Origin: Flammulina velutipes
Lineage: Eukaryota > Basidiomycota > Agaricomycetes > Agaricales > Physalacriaceae
Reading direction: 5' to 3'
Assembly (NCBI GenBank): GCA_011800155.1
Contig: CM022369.1
Span: 1,116,001-1,180,000, forward strand
Length of the DNA: 64,000 nucleotides
Both the position numbers and the translations under genes were made by a program. Each line of letters starts with the position of its first letter. Position 1 is the stretch's first letter. Of the stretch, positions 23,256 through 34,716 are shown piece after piece. The notes beneath the pieces are model-generated. The model was not told the DNA's origin. It searched no databases and saw only the letters and a list, made by a program, of their open reading frames with translations.

Positions 23256-26200
23256 TTACCCTACTAAAAGCATATTAAAGCGTCGTACCACAGGCTTGGC
23301 GACTTCCATGGCAAGCTGAAATTCGAGTTGATCTGTGGCGGGTGGCCCAAGTGGGAGGAGCGCAGACCCTTTTTCTCGGGGCCTAGGCGCAGGTGGGAAG
23401 ATCCCCTCCAAAAGCGGCCCGTAGAGCACTTGCACCCTCCTCAGATAGTCAGCAGCGTTGGTCGCCAATTCAGGGGGAACCGCGTGCTCAACCTTGGACC
23501 GCGATCCGTTACACGGGAGTAAAAAATGTGGCGCATGAGGACACACCTTTGCTCGAATTACTGCCATCTTCTCTTCAATGCATTGTCTAATATTTCCCCA
23601 TTCTTCCCCTTCGTAGGTTCCCACCAGCTGAATCAAAAGTGCTAGGTCGTACAGGACCTGTTGGGGGTATGAGAGGAGGCCCTTACTCTCAATCAGCTGA
23701 ATAACAAAGAGACGCAAAGTCCCTTCGACTATCCGAGCTTGACGTGCTACGTTGCGGGCTAACCCTAATTGTTGTACTCCGTACGACAAGGATATAATTG
23801 CGTTCGTTAGATTCCAGGATGGCGTGTAAGCATTGGGAGAATCTACACGACAAGGTCAGAAATTGTCTGTAGTTCACTATGCCAGACTTACCGAGGTCAA
23901 AGGTCGCCGCCGCTGTCGGATAATACGTGTTCACGATAGAGGAGACGGTATATGATCGCCATCTGTCGATGATCTTGTCGTGAAGAATTCTTGACTTGTC
24001 ATTGAAATCTGGAAATATAAATAGGATTTCCGACAGGACGCAACAAAGAACTAACCTTCGACAACTGATGTCGTCACACACAGATGGTCAACGAAACACG
24101 AAGTTGATGTGAATTCTTGGGCAACGCGACTGACAAAAACGAGACTATTCATGTCCGTGTCTGGCATAAAATGAGCAGTGCGATGACAGATAAGCATAAG
24201 AACGGCAGACGGGTGATATCAGGTACGCCATCCGAGATGTCTTCAAGTTTGCGCAGAACATTCGAGCACAACGTCAGTGCATTGGGGCCGTAGCTTTCCT
24301 TTAAATCCCCTGCTACAGTCCTGAACCGCGTCAATCAGCACTTCTCGATGGTTATGTAGCTTGAATGGACACGCTCACCTGGTCTCGTCGTCAAAGGGGC
24401 TAAGAACCTGCAATATGTCGTTCTGTAGAGATCTTGCGCAGGCCTCCAATGTTTTTAAGACGTCGTCAAGTAGCGCAGTGCGTCCTAAAAGTTGCCTTCG
24501 CAAGGAGGTCTTATATTTTTGGAAAGGCGCGTCCACAGGACCAACAGACGCTGCAGCTGGTAGTTGAGGGGCCTGGAATATATTTTGCAAAGGAAGAGCA
24601 TCTAAACCAGGGTGAGAAAGAGAAAGATGACGTGGTTCAGTGGACTCGCTGACCTATTCGTGTGTCTACAGGCTCCCGAATAGATGCAACTGCCTTTTCC
24701 ATAGACGTTCCAAACTTCAGCTCGGCGTCCAATAACGTTGACTGCCAAATCTCAATGATTCTCTTTCGTGATGCGTTGTCAAGCAATGTGGTCAAATCCT
24801 TCGTTTCCTGCGCGTGGATGCTATCAGAAGATGTGACCCACTTCCTCAAAGCATGGCGAGTATTCCAAACATCCTTGACAGAGGTCAAATCTGAGAACCA
24901 GCGATCCAATGCAATCTTCAAGCTGTCGGTGGCATTTTGAAACCATTCGGTGACTTTTCGCTCCAAATCCAACTGGGTTACGCGCGACGATGCCGAAGAG
25001 AGGTCGACATAAGGCTTGTATGACTTCAAATTCTGGGGAAGGAGCATGAAATGAGTCGACGAAGGAAGGGTCGCAAGAAGTGATTCGGTCGTAAGTTGCA
25101 GTTCGGTAGGAAGTTGTGGTGAGGCGGAAGACTCTGTAGAGGATTCCCCGTCCACGTATTCCAAAACAGATTCCACGAGGGATGAGGAGGTCGCTGAACT
25201 TCCGTAGACATCTCGCGATGCTTTTGTGGTTGAGATAACCGCATCTAAAACAGCTTGTACAGCATCCTTTATCTGACGAGCCGGTTTTCTTGGCTCAAGT
25301 TTATGAGGTGCGTGCCCGTTAGCTCTCTTCATTGAGGGCGATACTGGTGATTTTCTTGGGGTGTCAAGGCCATATGATAGTAGCATCTTCAAGGATCTTG
25401 ACCTCTGCTCTAGAAAGACCACCAAGGTTTCTGACAATGGCTTGGAATCCAAAAGATGTAGAGTCAGAGATGTAGAGCAGACATCCTGTACACGTCAGAC
25501 AAGACGAACAAGTACCGCGAGGAATCATAGCTCACAATGGTGGTCACAGAAGGCTCACGTAGAGATAACGTAGCTTTGTGAACGATTTGCGAACGGAACT
25601 GTGATACAGCGTCCCATTGTCGTTGAATAAGAGGAAAGTGGTCCTGTTGACCCGGAGTTAACACTTTATCAGGCTTTAGAGGGGCAAACAAACCAGTACG
25701 TCGATTCCTTGACTTGACCAAGTCTCCTCGTCCTCATCTTGACGCAGCGCGAGATGAACGACACGAGACAGAAGAAAGAGCCAGGCTGCGGTGAAATATT
25801 TCTTCCTCTCAATTAACCGCCAGAGGTGTTCGGGTGCATCGAGTAAGAGCTTTATGTGCGCGGAGAGTAGTTGTAAGGTATGAAGGTGGGTATCTACTAT
25901 TCTGTTAGATCCGACATGCATTGTCTGAGTTAGGGTTGACGCACCTTGTGTTCCATGATTAATTGTGGACTGTGGGAGGGGAGGAACTTTCTGCGCCTTG
26001 ATAGCATCATTGGACTCCTCCAGCGCTGCGAGGACTCTCTTTGACGAGCACGCAATTGATATTATCGACGTAGATGCTTGGAGAAGATCCCGGTATCGTT
26101 CACTGCGCTTTCGGGTTATACTCTGAGATTCTTCTGACGCGTCCTGCGGGGAGACACGCACCCAACCATCAACCGTAGCTCTTCCTGTTTCGCGTCCGCG

Positions 26201-26469
26201 TCCGCCCTACAGCATTGTTCAACATCTCGGAGACATAACCAGAGTTAACCGTACCTCAGCTGATACTGTACTGACTTGACCTCGTTTATGGTATATTTCG
26301 TGAAGAGCTCGTCGGGATCCAAATCGTCAGAGGAAGATAGTTTGGAGATTGAGAGCTTGCGAAACGATTGGGAAGAGCTCATAGAAGGCAGGATTGAATT
26401 TGGTACATTCCCATTCGCCAGAGATGACGTGGAACCGCCAGTCGATAAGACAGACGGATATCGCGACAT
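23256..26469 (-). CDS. COG1: Conserved oligomeric Golgi complex subunit 1
   Basis: Subunit of the COG tether that returns vesicles within the Golgi. It starts MSRYPSVLST. The first exons join to give DPDELFTKYTINEVKSVQYQLR/ADADAKQEELRLMVG/ERYRDLLQASTSIISIA, the diagnostic Cog1 N-terminus. About ten exons follow, including GIDVL/DHFPLIQRQWDAVSQFRSQI, DSKPLSETLVVFLEQRSRSL, the long exon ending about 24650, and the last exons YGVQQLGLARNVARQARIVEGTLRLF and ELATNAADYLRRVQVLYGPLLEGIFPP. Total length is roughly 900 residues, the size of fungal Cog1. The family is certain; individual inner junctions were not all resolved. Confidence 0.88.
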
Positions 26470-26791
26470 GGTAGTCCTTCAGGTGAAGTGGTCGATTATG
26501 TAATTGACAAACGATGAGCAGTCCTGCGTGTCCTTCACAAAAAATTTGAAGCTTGTATTGAAGAATCTCGAATTCTACCAGTACGAACTCGTGTAATTAA
26601 ATCAACAGAAACAGCAGAAGCCTTCCGAAAGTCGGGCGCACCCAACTCTCAGTTCCATCACAGTCCAGTTGTACTTAGTTCATCCCAGTTCAGTAAATTT
26701 CATACCCTTTTGATAATTATAAGTAGCATGGAGTATCTTAGCGTTAACTGCGTGAAAAGATTTTGGACGGAGCCATAGAAATCCATCTTCA
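26470..26791. other. Intergenic region, about 320 bp
   Basis: Lies between the COG1 start and the TMEM115-homologue stop, both minus-strand genes. It holds the COG1 promoter and the 3' end of the neighbour. No further feature was seen. Confidence 0.5.
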
Positions 26792-28096
26792 TCATGTTGC
26801 TTCATCGCCAGCTTTCGTGTCATTGATTGAAGCAGACGGCATTGCCAATCCATCAACTTTGGGGGCGGCCGCAGCTGGCGGGAGACGAGGAGCTTGCGGG
26901 GCGGTGACGTTTGCCGAACTAGATGGAGCTGGTGATGGTGATGAGTTGTTCGCCAGTCGTTGGTCAAGAGCTTTCAAGGCCATCGCACTTCAAGACAGTA
27001 AGTAGATGCATACAATGGTAGAAAGGACTAGACAAACCGCCGTCTTTCAGCCTCAGCGCGAGCACTTCCAGGAACTTGGCTGTATGCCCCACTCTCGATG
27101 TCCCCGTGCGATGCGGGAATGAGGTGAAAGCGATTGGCTAGGGAAAAGACTAGGTTGCCTCCGAAAGTAAGTGGTTTGCTGTTCATAAACTTGAATACGA
27201 TATTCAGAAAAGTTTATGCAAGGAAAATACGCACTGCGCAAAGGGAGGGAACCATGAGATGAGTGAGAAGGTTTCACTGCGGTCACCGTATGTGTCGGTG
27301 CCACCGACTGTCTCGCTAGGATTTTTCTTGTAGAATCTAAGATAGATCCAACCCACAAACCAGCCGAACTGAATTATGATCCAAGGGCATTGGAAACCGA
27401 CGAAGCATAGGACAGTTGAAAGCGTTAGATATGCCATAGGTAGGTTCTGGGGCATGCAACGTCAGAGAATAGTTACGCCAGAGAAATGGGTATCACCTTG
27501 ACGCGCGTCTTCAGAACACCGAATAGCTGTACTTGGTGCTCGGGAATGAGCTGTGTGAACGCGACCAAAATGGCGATTTGCAAAGACATTTGACCATGGT
27601 ATTCCATCCCGTATCTGGTGAATGTGAGGTGAATCAATAATCGACGGGAAAGAACTCACAAGAACATGTCCGCATTTCTCGTTGCAATAAATTCGATCCA
27701 GTTAAACCCAAATGCGATAATGTTGGAGAAGCCGACCGATACCACGATGAATTTGATCATCTCTATGCTCCCCCATATCCTTTCAAGATAGCTGAGCGAC
27801 GCAGGAACGAATATTAACGTTGCGATAAACTATGGCAGACTATAAATCAGACTCGATGAAACTAAAGAAAGACGGCGCACCTCGGGAATAGTAGTCTCTA
27901 CCAGCGCTGACGCGACGAAGGTCCACGGATAAAATATGCTGGATCCTGGTATCAAGGTGAGATACGGAGTGGATTCGACCCCCTGCCATTTGAGCCATCC
28001 ATAGAAGAAGGACGAGACGACGGTTGCCGCAGTAAACGACCGTGTCACAATGGGTACCGACGATATTAGGGACAACGGCGACGAAAGCAAAGCCAT
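26792..28096 (-). CDS. TMEM115/DUF1751 rhomboid-like integral membrane protein
   Basis: Six exons (28096-27881, 27829-27660, 27614-27497, 27446-27235, 27178-27038, 26987-26792) splice to about 350 residues. Several hydrophobic helices are visible, with the family blocks YPWTFVASALVETTIPE, SYLERIWGSIEMIKFIVVS, EYHGQMSLQIAILVAFTQLIPEH, GWFVGWIYLRFYK and ETFSLISWFPPFA. A conserved cytosolic segment (NRFHLIPASHGDIESG) precedes a Pro/Ala-rich tail. In animals TMEM115 is a Golgi protein that associates with the COG complex and affects Golgi-to-ER traffic. COG1 is the next gene downstream, but co-location may be chance. The rhomboid catalytic Ser/His pair is not evident, as expected for this pseudoprotease group. 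Confidence 0.87.
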
Positions 28097-28444
28097 GGCC
28101 AATGTTGAGGGCTGTCGCTGCGAGACTTTGCAACTCGAATGTTCGTACACGGTGGTAGGTCGCAAACACTTCGTCGAGGACGTACACGTGGGATCCCTTT
28201 TCGGGACACTTCGCCGAACTTGATATGTGTTTCTCACACGGAAGTCGCACACCAAAAGTCACAAATTGCTTGCAATGTTGCAAGACAATACATAATGAAA
28301 CTGGGCACTGAGGCAGACTGCATACGCGCATGCGCTTACCTTTCGGTCCGATTGACGCGCCCAATGACAATGCCGAAGCCGCCCGGTCCAGAATAGATTT
28401 ATATCCGGACAGTCACCACTAGTCTGCTTTTCTTTCTTCCTTCC
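28097..28444. promoter_or_regulatory. Shared upstream region, TMEM115 homologue / first wax-synthase gene
   Basis: 348 bp between divergent start codons, with no open frame of note. The 20-30 bp before the wax-synthase ATG (CTTCCTTCC context) recur before the second wax-synthase copy at about 29980-30000, so the duplication included part of the promoter. Confidence 0.5.
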
Positions 28445-29751
28445 ATGGCGTGGTTGGTCACTCTCCTCTTAGAAACGGTCTGCTTCTCTGATCAATTCGA
28501 CTAGCACGGAGCCAACACGGTTCGCGATAGCCCCGCCTCTCATTCACCTGGATGGAGCCTCATTTTTCTCTCTGTATCTGCCAACCCATGTTGCGTACTT
28601 CATCTTCGCAATCCTAGTCTCAGTCCCGGGAACGCATACCTTGCGTTTAGCTCTATTTCCGGGTACAGTATTCATTCTCTATCGAGCAGCCACTCAACTG
28701 GACTTGTCCAACGGAAAACCTTCCGAGCAAGGTAATAATCTTGCGCTCATGGTAAGCCATCACACTCCTCTTAATGTTTGATACTCCTGCGATTCATCAC
28801 CTACAGACTGTTGTTGGCATGATATTATTGCGTATCATCAGTTGGACGTTCCAGTCAAAGCCATTCATACGCGTAGGGAAACGCCGGGATCCGCTCAATC
28901 GAACCGCTTCCCAAATTTTCTTTGATGCTCTGGACTTATGCTGCAACTTCCGTGGCATAGGCTGGAATTGGTCAAACGATCGCGTCTACATTACTTCACA
29001 GCCGGAGGAAGTCACGAGCAAGAATAACGCTACATCACAACGGAAAGAATTTCTACGCGAGAACATTCTGTCGTACTTCGTTTGCAGCGCCATATTCGAG
29101 GCCGGCTTACTCGTGGTGTTCAGATATCCATTAGAGGCGACGCCGACAGGCAACTCCATTGTCTTCTTCCTCAAACGGATAGGATATGCATTCCTCTACC
29201 CTACCTTCGCGTACACCAATCTTGGGGGCACCTACAACCTTTACGCCATTTCCAGTGTGTTCATTTTTGGTCAAGACATCGAGGAATGGCCACCATTCTT
29301 CAACAAACCTTGGAAATCCACTTCGCTCACCGAATTTTGGGGCAAGAGATGGCACCAGGCTTTCCGCTATACGTTCAGCCAGACTGGAGGCAAGGCGTTC
29401 GGTTCGATCTTTGGTCGTGTAGGAATAGTTCTCGGCACATTCTTTGTGTCCGGCTTATTCCATGACGGTGGTTACTGGGGCATGCACCGAGGCCGTGGCG
29501 TTTGCTGCTATACTACACCATACTTTGTGCTCAGCGGTGTTGGCATTTTGTTAGAGGCTGCCGTGAAAGCAATCACAGGGCGAAGGGTGGGAGGCTCTGT
29601 GGGATGGATATGGACGCTTTCTTGGTTGATATCTTGCGCTATGCTGACCATGCCCCCATATTGCATGCAGGATTTGCTACGGTCCTATGCAGCTGCGTCT
29701 GCGACACAGCCATTTTACATCACATATCTCATTTCCACAAAGTTGTTCTGA
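28445..29751 (+). CDS. Wax-synthase-like membrane O-acyltransferase, copy 1
   Basis: Three exons (28445-28452, 28505-28751, 28807-29751) give about 399 residues. The first exon is only 8 nt (ATGGCGTG) and joins after a 52-nt intron to read MACTEPTRFAIAPPLIHLDG; an in-frame stop blocks read-through. The protein has multiple hydrophobic helices. The C-terminal wax-synthase domain carries SLTEFWGKRWHQAFR and GLFHDGGYWGMHRGRG, with the conserved His of this MBOAT-related family. Such fungal enzymes transfer acyl or acetyl groups to alcohols, often in terpenoid or lipid tailoring; the substrate here is unknown. The next gene is a close tandem copy. Confidence 0.85.
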
Positions 29752-29999
29752 CATTTGTTTGATACCCTAAAATATACACTATATACACAGTACGAGAATA
29801 CATACCATTAGAGGTACTATAGCTATCCCACACGACTACTTGAAGTTGATGTTGATGACAAGCCCATCTTGCTAACGTGGCGCACCATCACTAATGATTA
29901 GGGGCGCTATTGGTAAGGACCGGTACCGTTTCCGGGAGGGCGTACTATAAATCAAGAATATGAAACGGGGAGCGTTAATCTGCGTTTTGTTTTCCTTCC

Positions 30000-31298
30000 A
30001 TGGCGTGGTTGGTTGCTTTCCTATTGGAATGTTGTCCGCCCTCTGACAAATTTGACTAGTACGGAGCCTACGCGATTCGCGATAGCCCCGCCTCTCATTC
30101 ACCTCGATGGTGCCTCATTTTTCTCTCTGTATCTGCCGACACATGTTGCATACTTCATCTTCGCAATCCTAGTATCAGTACCGGGAACGTACATCTTGCG
30201 CTTAGCTCTATTTCCAGGAGCGGTCTTCGTTCTCTACCGAGCAACTACTCAACTGGATATGTCCAACGGAAAGCCTTCCTTGGATGGCCAAAATCTTGCG
30301 CTTATGGTAAGCTGATCCCTTTGTCTGATATACTTAGGCTCGTGGCTCATCGTGGACAGACTGTTATTGGCATGATGTTGCTGCGTATCATTAGTTGGAC
30401 GTTCCAACCAAAAACGTTTATACGCGTAGGGAAACGCCAAGACCCGTCTAATCGCACCACATCCCAAATCTTGCTTGATGCTACCGACCTGTGTTGTAAT
30501 TTCCGTGGAATAGGCTGGGATTGGTCAAACGGTCGCGTCTACATCAATCTACAGCCTGAGGAGGTAGCCAACAAACAAGACGCGACATCCAAACGGAAAG
30601 AATTTCTACGCGAGAACATCCTGTCGTACTTCGTTTGCAGTGCCGTGTTCGAGGTTGCGCTATTCGTGGTGCTCAGATATCCCTTGGAAGCGACATCTTC
30701 TGGCAATTCCGCTGTCTTCCTCCTCAAACGAATAGGATATGCATTCCTCTACCCTACCTTCGCGTACACCAATCTTGGCGGTGCCTACAATCTTTACGCC
30801 ATTGCTGGGGTGTTCGTTTTTGGTCAAGACATCGAGGAGTGGCCACCATTCTTCAACAAACCGTGGAAATCCACATCCCTCACCGAGTTCTGGGGTAAGA
30901 GATGGCACCAGGCTTTCCGCTATATGTTTGGCCAGACGGGGGGGAGGGCGCTCGGCTCTATTTTTGGTCGCGTAGGAATGGTGCTGGGCACCTTTTTTGT
31001 GTCTGGCTTACTGCATGACGGTGGATACTGGGGCATGCACCGAGGGCGTGGCATTTGTTGCTCTACAACACCCTACTTTGTGCTGAACGGTGTTGGGATT
31101 CTGTTGGAGGCTGCCGTGAAAACAATCGTGGGACGAAAGGTGGGAGGCTATCTGGGGTGGATATGGACGCTTGGTTGGTTGGTATTGTGCGCTATGCTGA
31201 CCATGCCCCCATACTGCATGCAGGACTTATTACGGGCCTATGAAACGGTCTTGGTTACTCAGCCATTTTCCCTCATATATACGAAGATATTCTTTTGA
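30000..31298 (+). CDS. Wax-synthase-like membrane O-acyltransferase, copy 2
   Basis: Tandem paralogue of the preceding gene with the same three-exon plan (30000-30007, 30060-30306, 30360-31298), including the 8-nt first exon, the 52-nt first intron and an identical 247-nt second exon length. Product about 397 residues. It keeps SLTEFWGKRWHQAFR and has GLLHDGGYWGMHRGRG where copy 1 has GLFHDGGYW. Both copies are intact and mostly conservative in their differences (for example the C-terminus QPFSLIYTKIFF against QPFYITYLISTKLF), so both are probably functional. High nucleotide similarity extends into the 5' flank, pointing to a fairly recent unequal duplication of a unit of about 1.55 kb. Confidence 0.85.
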
Positions 31299-31386
31299 CA
31301 TTCCTTCGATAATGAAGTAGATTATCCTACGCCCTCTCAGTTACGTTTCCTAATCACGATACTATCCGAGTAACGATTGTTCGTGT

Positions 31387-32610
31387 CTAGTCGAAGTTGA
31401 TGCCACCGTCTATGGAAATCTGTAGGGAATGCTTAGTTAATATGAAATGTGAAGTAGTAACAAACCCACTGTCTGTCCTGCAAGCACGAAACCTCAGATT
31501 AATATAAGATAGCGCAGAACCCATCTCACATACCGTTGATCAAGTCCGACGCCGGCGATGCGATGAAAGATACCAATCCAGCAACGTCTTGAGCCGTAGC
31601 TATTTTCCCGACCGACGATAATGCAAGCATCTGCAACGAGTATGTTAGTTGACGGATGAACTGGCCAACGAGACAACGTATGTAGCAATGCTTACTGTAG
31701 ATTTAACGTCACTGGGGGCTCCCGTTTGCTTGGTTATTTCCTTGTCCATGGCCTTTGTTGCAGTTTGCGCTTATGCAGATTTAGGCGAGCGATGATGCCA
31801 TGAAGTGGAAGGCTCACTCATTGGGGTATCAACAGGACCCGGAGCATAAGCGTTGACGGTGATCCCGCTTTTACCTAATTCCTGGGCTGTCGAGAATAAT
31901 AGTTCAGTGTAATATACATATAGAAAAAGAAAAAAACTTACCAGCGCTCTGAGTCAATCCTCTAACCGCAAATTTGGATGCAGTGTACGCGATATTCATA
32001 GTGATACCTGCGTTTTTGTTTGTAAACCATGGTTATCATCTGATTGATAGCGTTCTGACCTTTCTTGCCTGCCATTGAACAAGCGCCAATTATCCTACCT
32101 CCGCGTCCTTGCCGTAGCATCTGTTCGGCGGCATATTTATATGACAAAAATACCCCTCGAGCGTTTATTGACTGAACGAGATCCCACTCTTCGCACGACG
32201 CTAAAATTTGTTGAGAAACCAATGACGTTAGCTATAACGTGAGACGAACTGCAAAGTAAACCATTATTCCTTAGAATGCCCGCATTCGCGACCATCTGTA
32301 GGGTGAAATGGGGATTTAGAAGTACCGGTAGAGTCCCAACTTGAAGGACACGTACCACGTCAAGCCCACCCAATGTCTCCACGACAGTAGATATCATTGC
32401 CTTGACATCATTTTCGACAGAAACATCAGCCACCACGGCAATGCTTCGTCTGCCTTTAGACTCTATAATTTTCACCAGATCGTTTAGGGCGTCATTCTGC
32501 TTCGCTATATCGTTGACAGCGATGTCGAGACCATCATCGGCCAGACGAATTGCTATTGCGTGACCGATTCCCTGAGCGGCTCCAGTTATCAACGCGATTT
32601 TGGTAGGCAT
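31387..32610 (-). CDS. Short-chain dehydrogenase/reductase, acetoin/diacetyl-reductase-like
   Basis: NAD(P)-dependent Rossmann oxidoreductase of about 255 residues from roughly eight exons. Cofactor motif near the N-terminus: ALITGAAQGIGHAIA. The second-strand acid (AVNDIAKQ) suggests NAD preference. Next come VANAGI, the catalytic Ser region (GACSMAGKKG), and YTASK across an intron junction (ITMNIAYTASKFAVRGLTQSA). Then GITVNAYAPGPVDTPM, and an end in ISIDGGINFD. Similarity to bacterial and fungal acetoin/diacetyl reductases is by motif pattern only. The exon after NAGILRNN is not clean: canonical splicing gives a shortened loop before EEWDLVQSINARG. This may be real or may mean I missed a junction. 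It lies just beyond the tandem acyltransferases. Confidence 0.85.
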
Positions 32611-33576
32611 CGCTGCTGCTAGTATCTTCGAGGGGAGGGTAAGTGTTGAAATTGGTTGTATTTGTATGATACTGCGTCCGGTCTCCGTAACACGGCCGCA
32701 AAATGAGACCGCTCTTTTGCCGGCATCCAAAGACTGTAGTATACAGTAATTGTATTGAGTTCGAACTGTATGGAAGCTGACGCCGAGACATACATTTCAG
32801 CAAGCATCATCAAAATGTGAAATGCACGCACTATGATTAGATAGATTTCTTCACCCCACCGGGAAACATGTTGACGTTATCCAGGATGGGGTTGACCTGA
32901 ACTGGGATGTTGCGATGCAGAAAGCCTTTAGATACCGAGATTCAGCAAGAAGATGACGCCTCTTGTTCTCTCTTGCTCCTTCTCTAAAGTTAGATATCGC
33001 ACCCAAGTGACTGCCGACAGAAAACTCCGTAGCGCCCATAACGATTGAGAAATCCTTATGAGCCTCCGTCGCTTGATGCATCTTGGCATTGGCGTGCCCC
33101 GGTAGTGCCTCCAAGCATAGTCCAAGATTATTTATGGATTTGCGTTCAGAAGACATTCTCAAAGGAGGAATATAAAGATTAGCACAGGTATAGATCTCAA
33201 GACTGTCGTAAGTCGGTCATCGAGCGATAAGTAGATCATGAACGCGTACCAGAGAGTCATACGTTCCCCGTTTTCAGAGGTTGAGTATTTCATATTTAAC
33301 CGCAAATACGGCGATCCTTATCGTCTTCAATACAGTCAACAACTGAGCATCCACTGCATGACGTTGCGTGGTGCAGGTCCATGGAGATAGTCTGTTTGGG
33401 ATTGGAGAATTTCTGAGAGCGAACGGGGATCAGTCTGCAGAGATTGGGGTTATTGGTTCCTTGGTAGATCGTCCATAGCAACGTAAACAGGTATGTAATC
33501 TCTCAAAACCCTTCAGATTTAGGTCAGTCAGAGATAAGGCTTTCCTCGATAAATGACTTACAATGAGACTCATGAA
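32611..33576. other. Intergenic gap of about 0.97 kb
   Basis: Between the dehydrogenase start and the POP3 stop. A 103-codon minus-strand frame at 32851-33162 begins MRMSSERKSINNLG but has no recognisable family or supporting context, so it is noted and not called. No repeats were seen. Confidence 0.45.
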
Positions 33577-34603
33577 CTACTCCGTCGTGTTAGACTTTTC
33601 TGTTTCTCTCTTCCTCTTCTTGGATTTCTTTGACTCCGCCCGTCCAGCGGTTCTATCCTCTTTTGCAGATTTGAGATCCTTCGGAGCCGTAGTACGAACT
33701 TGCTTGATATGTGTTGGAATCATGGTGGGCGCAGGCGCAAGCCAGGAAGCAGCGAGAGATGGTACAGATTCCAGAAGAGATGGTAATGTGATAAGGTCCG
33801 TTGCGTCGGCCTGATAGTATTAGATGTAGACGGGATTGGAACGGGCTAGCCAACGACTCACATCAAAAGCAAAGGCAGCAACCCGCCGTACATTCAGGCA
33901 TGCGGCCAAGGTCAACTCAGCGCCTTTCGGTAAAGGAACGAGTTTCACGATGCTTGAAGGATTAGACGTGTTGTAGGATGCCACCAGAAGAGGGAAATGA
34001 TCAATGAGGATTGGCGGGTCGATGTCTGTTCTGCAAACAAAAACATATTTGATGAGAGGTGGCGTAAGAGGTAGTTCATCTGGGGGCTGATTCGAGACAG
34101 TTACGCGATGGCGGGCAGATTGGATCTGAGACTCTAGTCTCTTCGTGACTGCGTTGATGCCAACAACAAGGTGTTGGAGGAGAATCGGCGCGTCCAATAC
34201 GATAGGGTCCGCGTCTGGCAAAGGCTGGTCTACCGACATCTGGTTTGTGTTTGACGCGTCCGCAGCAGGGGTTTGTTTTTGTTTCTTTCGTTGAACTTGT
34301 TCGACATGGGCCGTGCGTTTACGCTTGCGGTTCGCTTCGTCGCGCTGTTGGTTGTACTTTGTGACATCTTCGAGTAGGGAGACAAGTTGTGCCAGAATGA
34401 GATTCTGCATATTCACTGGGACAGATGGCCTGGTAGCCATTAGTTGATTTGAACTCGGTAAGAAAGAGGGCATACCATCGAATGCGGAATGGATTGTCTA
34501 AGACGCTCTTGAAGACTTCTTTCGTTTCTCTATCCTTTCCCTTTCGTTGCGACTTTTCTCGGTTAGAGACTTGAGTGTGGGTTTTTGCAGACTTGGCAGA
34601 CAT
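33577..34603 (-). CDS. POP3: RNase P/MRP protein subunit Pop3-like
   Basis: Three exons (34603-34476, 34429-33862, 33810-33577) give about 309 residues. The N-terminus reads KEVFKSVLDNPFRIRW and joins to PSVPVNMQNLILAQLVSLLEDV, matching fungal Pop3. A later block is APILLQHLVVGINAVTKRLE, then VFVCRTDIDPPILIDHFPLLVAS and a strand GAELTLAACLNVRRVAAFAFD, the L7Ae-like fold region. The C-terminus is a Lys-rich tail. Pop3 helps assemble nuclear RNase P and MRP, which process tRNA and rRNA precursors. Identification is by motif pattern and domain order, so slightly tentative. It is divergent from the arrestin gene with 113 bp between starts. Confidence 0.72.
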
Positions 34604-34716
34604 AATGAAAGAGTTTTGCGAACAATAGACCTTTGATAGACAAGGTCAAAACCCAAACGGTGAAATGCCACGTGCAGAACACTTGCCCAAATACCACCAA
34701 CTGCCTCGTTCTACCC

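Noticed and set aside
28986..29355. Minus-strand frames opposite the wax-synthase genes, repeated at 30539-30908
   Set aside because: They are antisense shadows whose similarity simply reflects duplication of the sense genes.
32851..33162. 103-codon minus-strand frame
   Set aside because: No family recognised and no supporting exons; could be chance.
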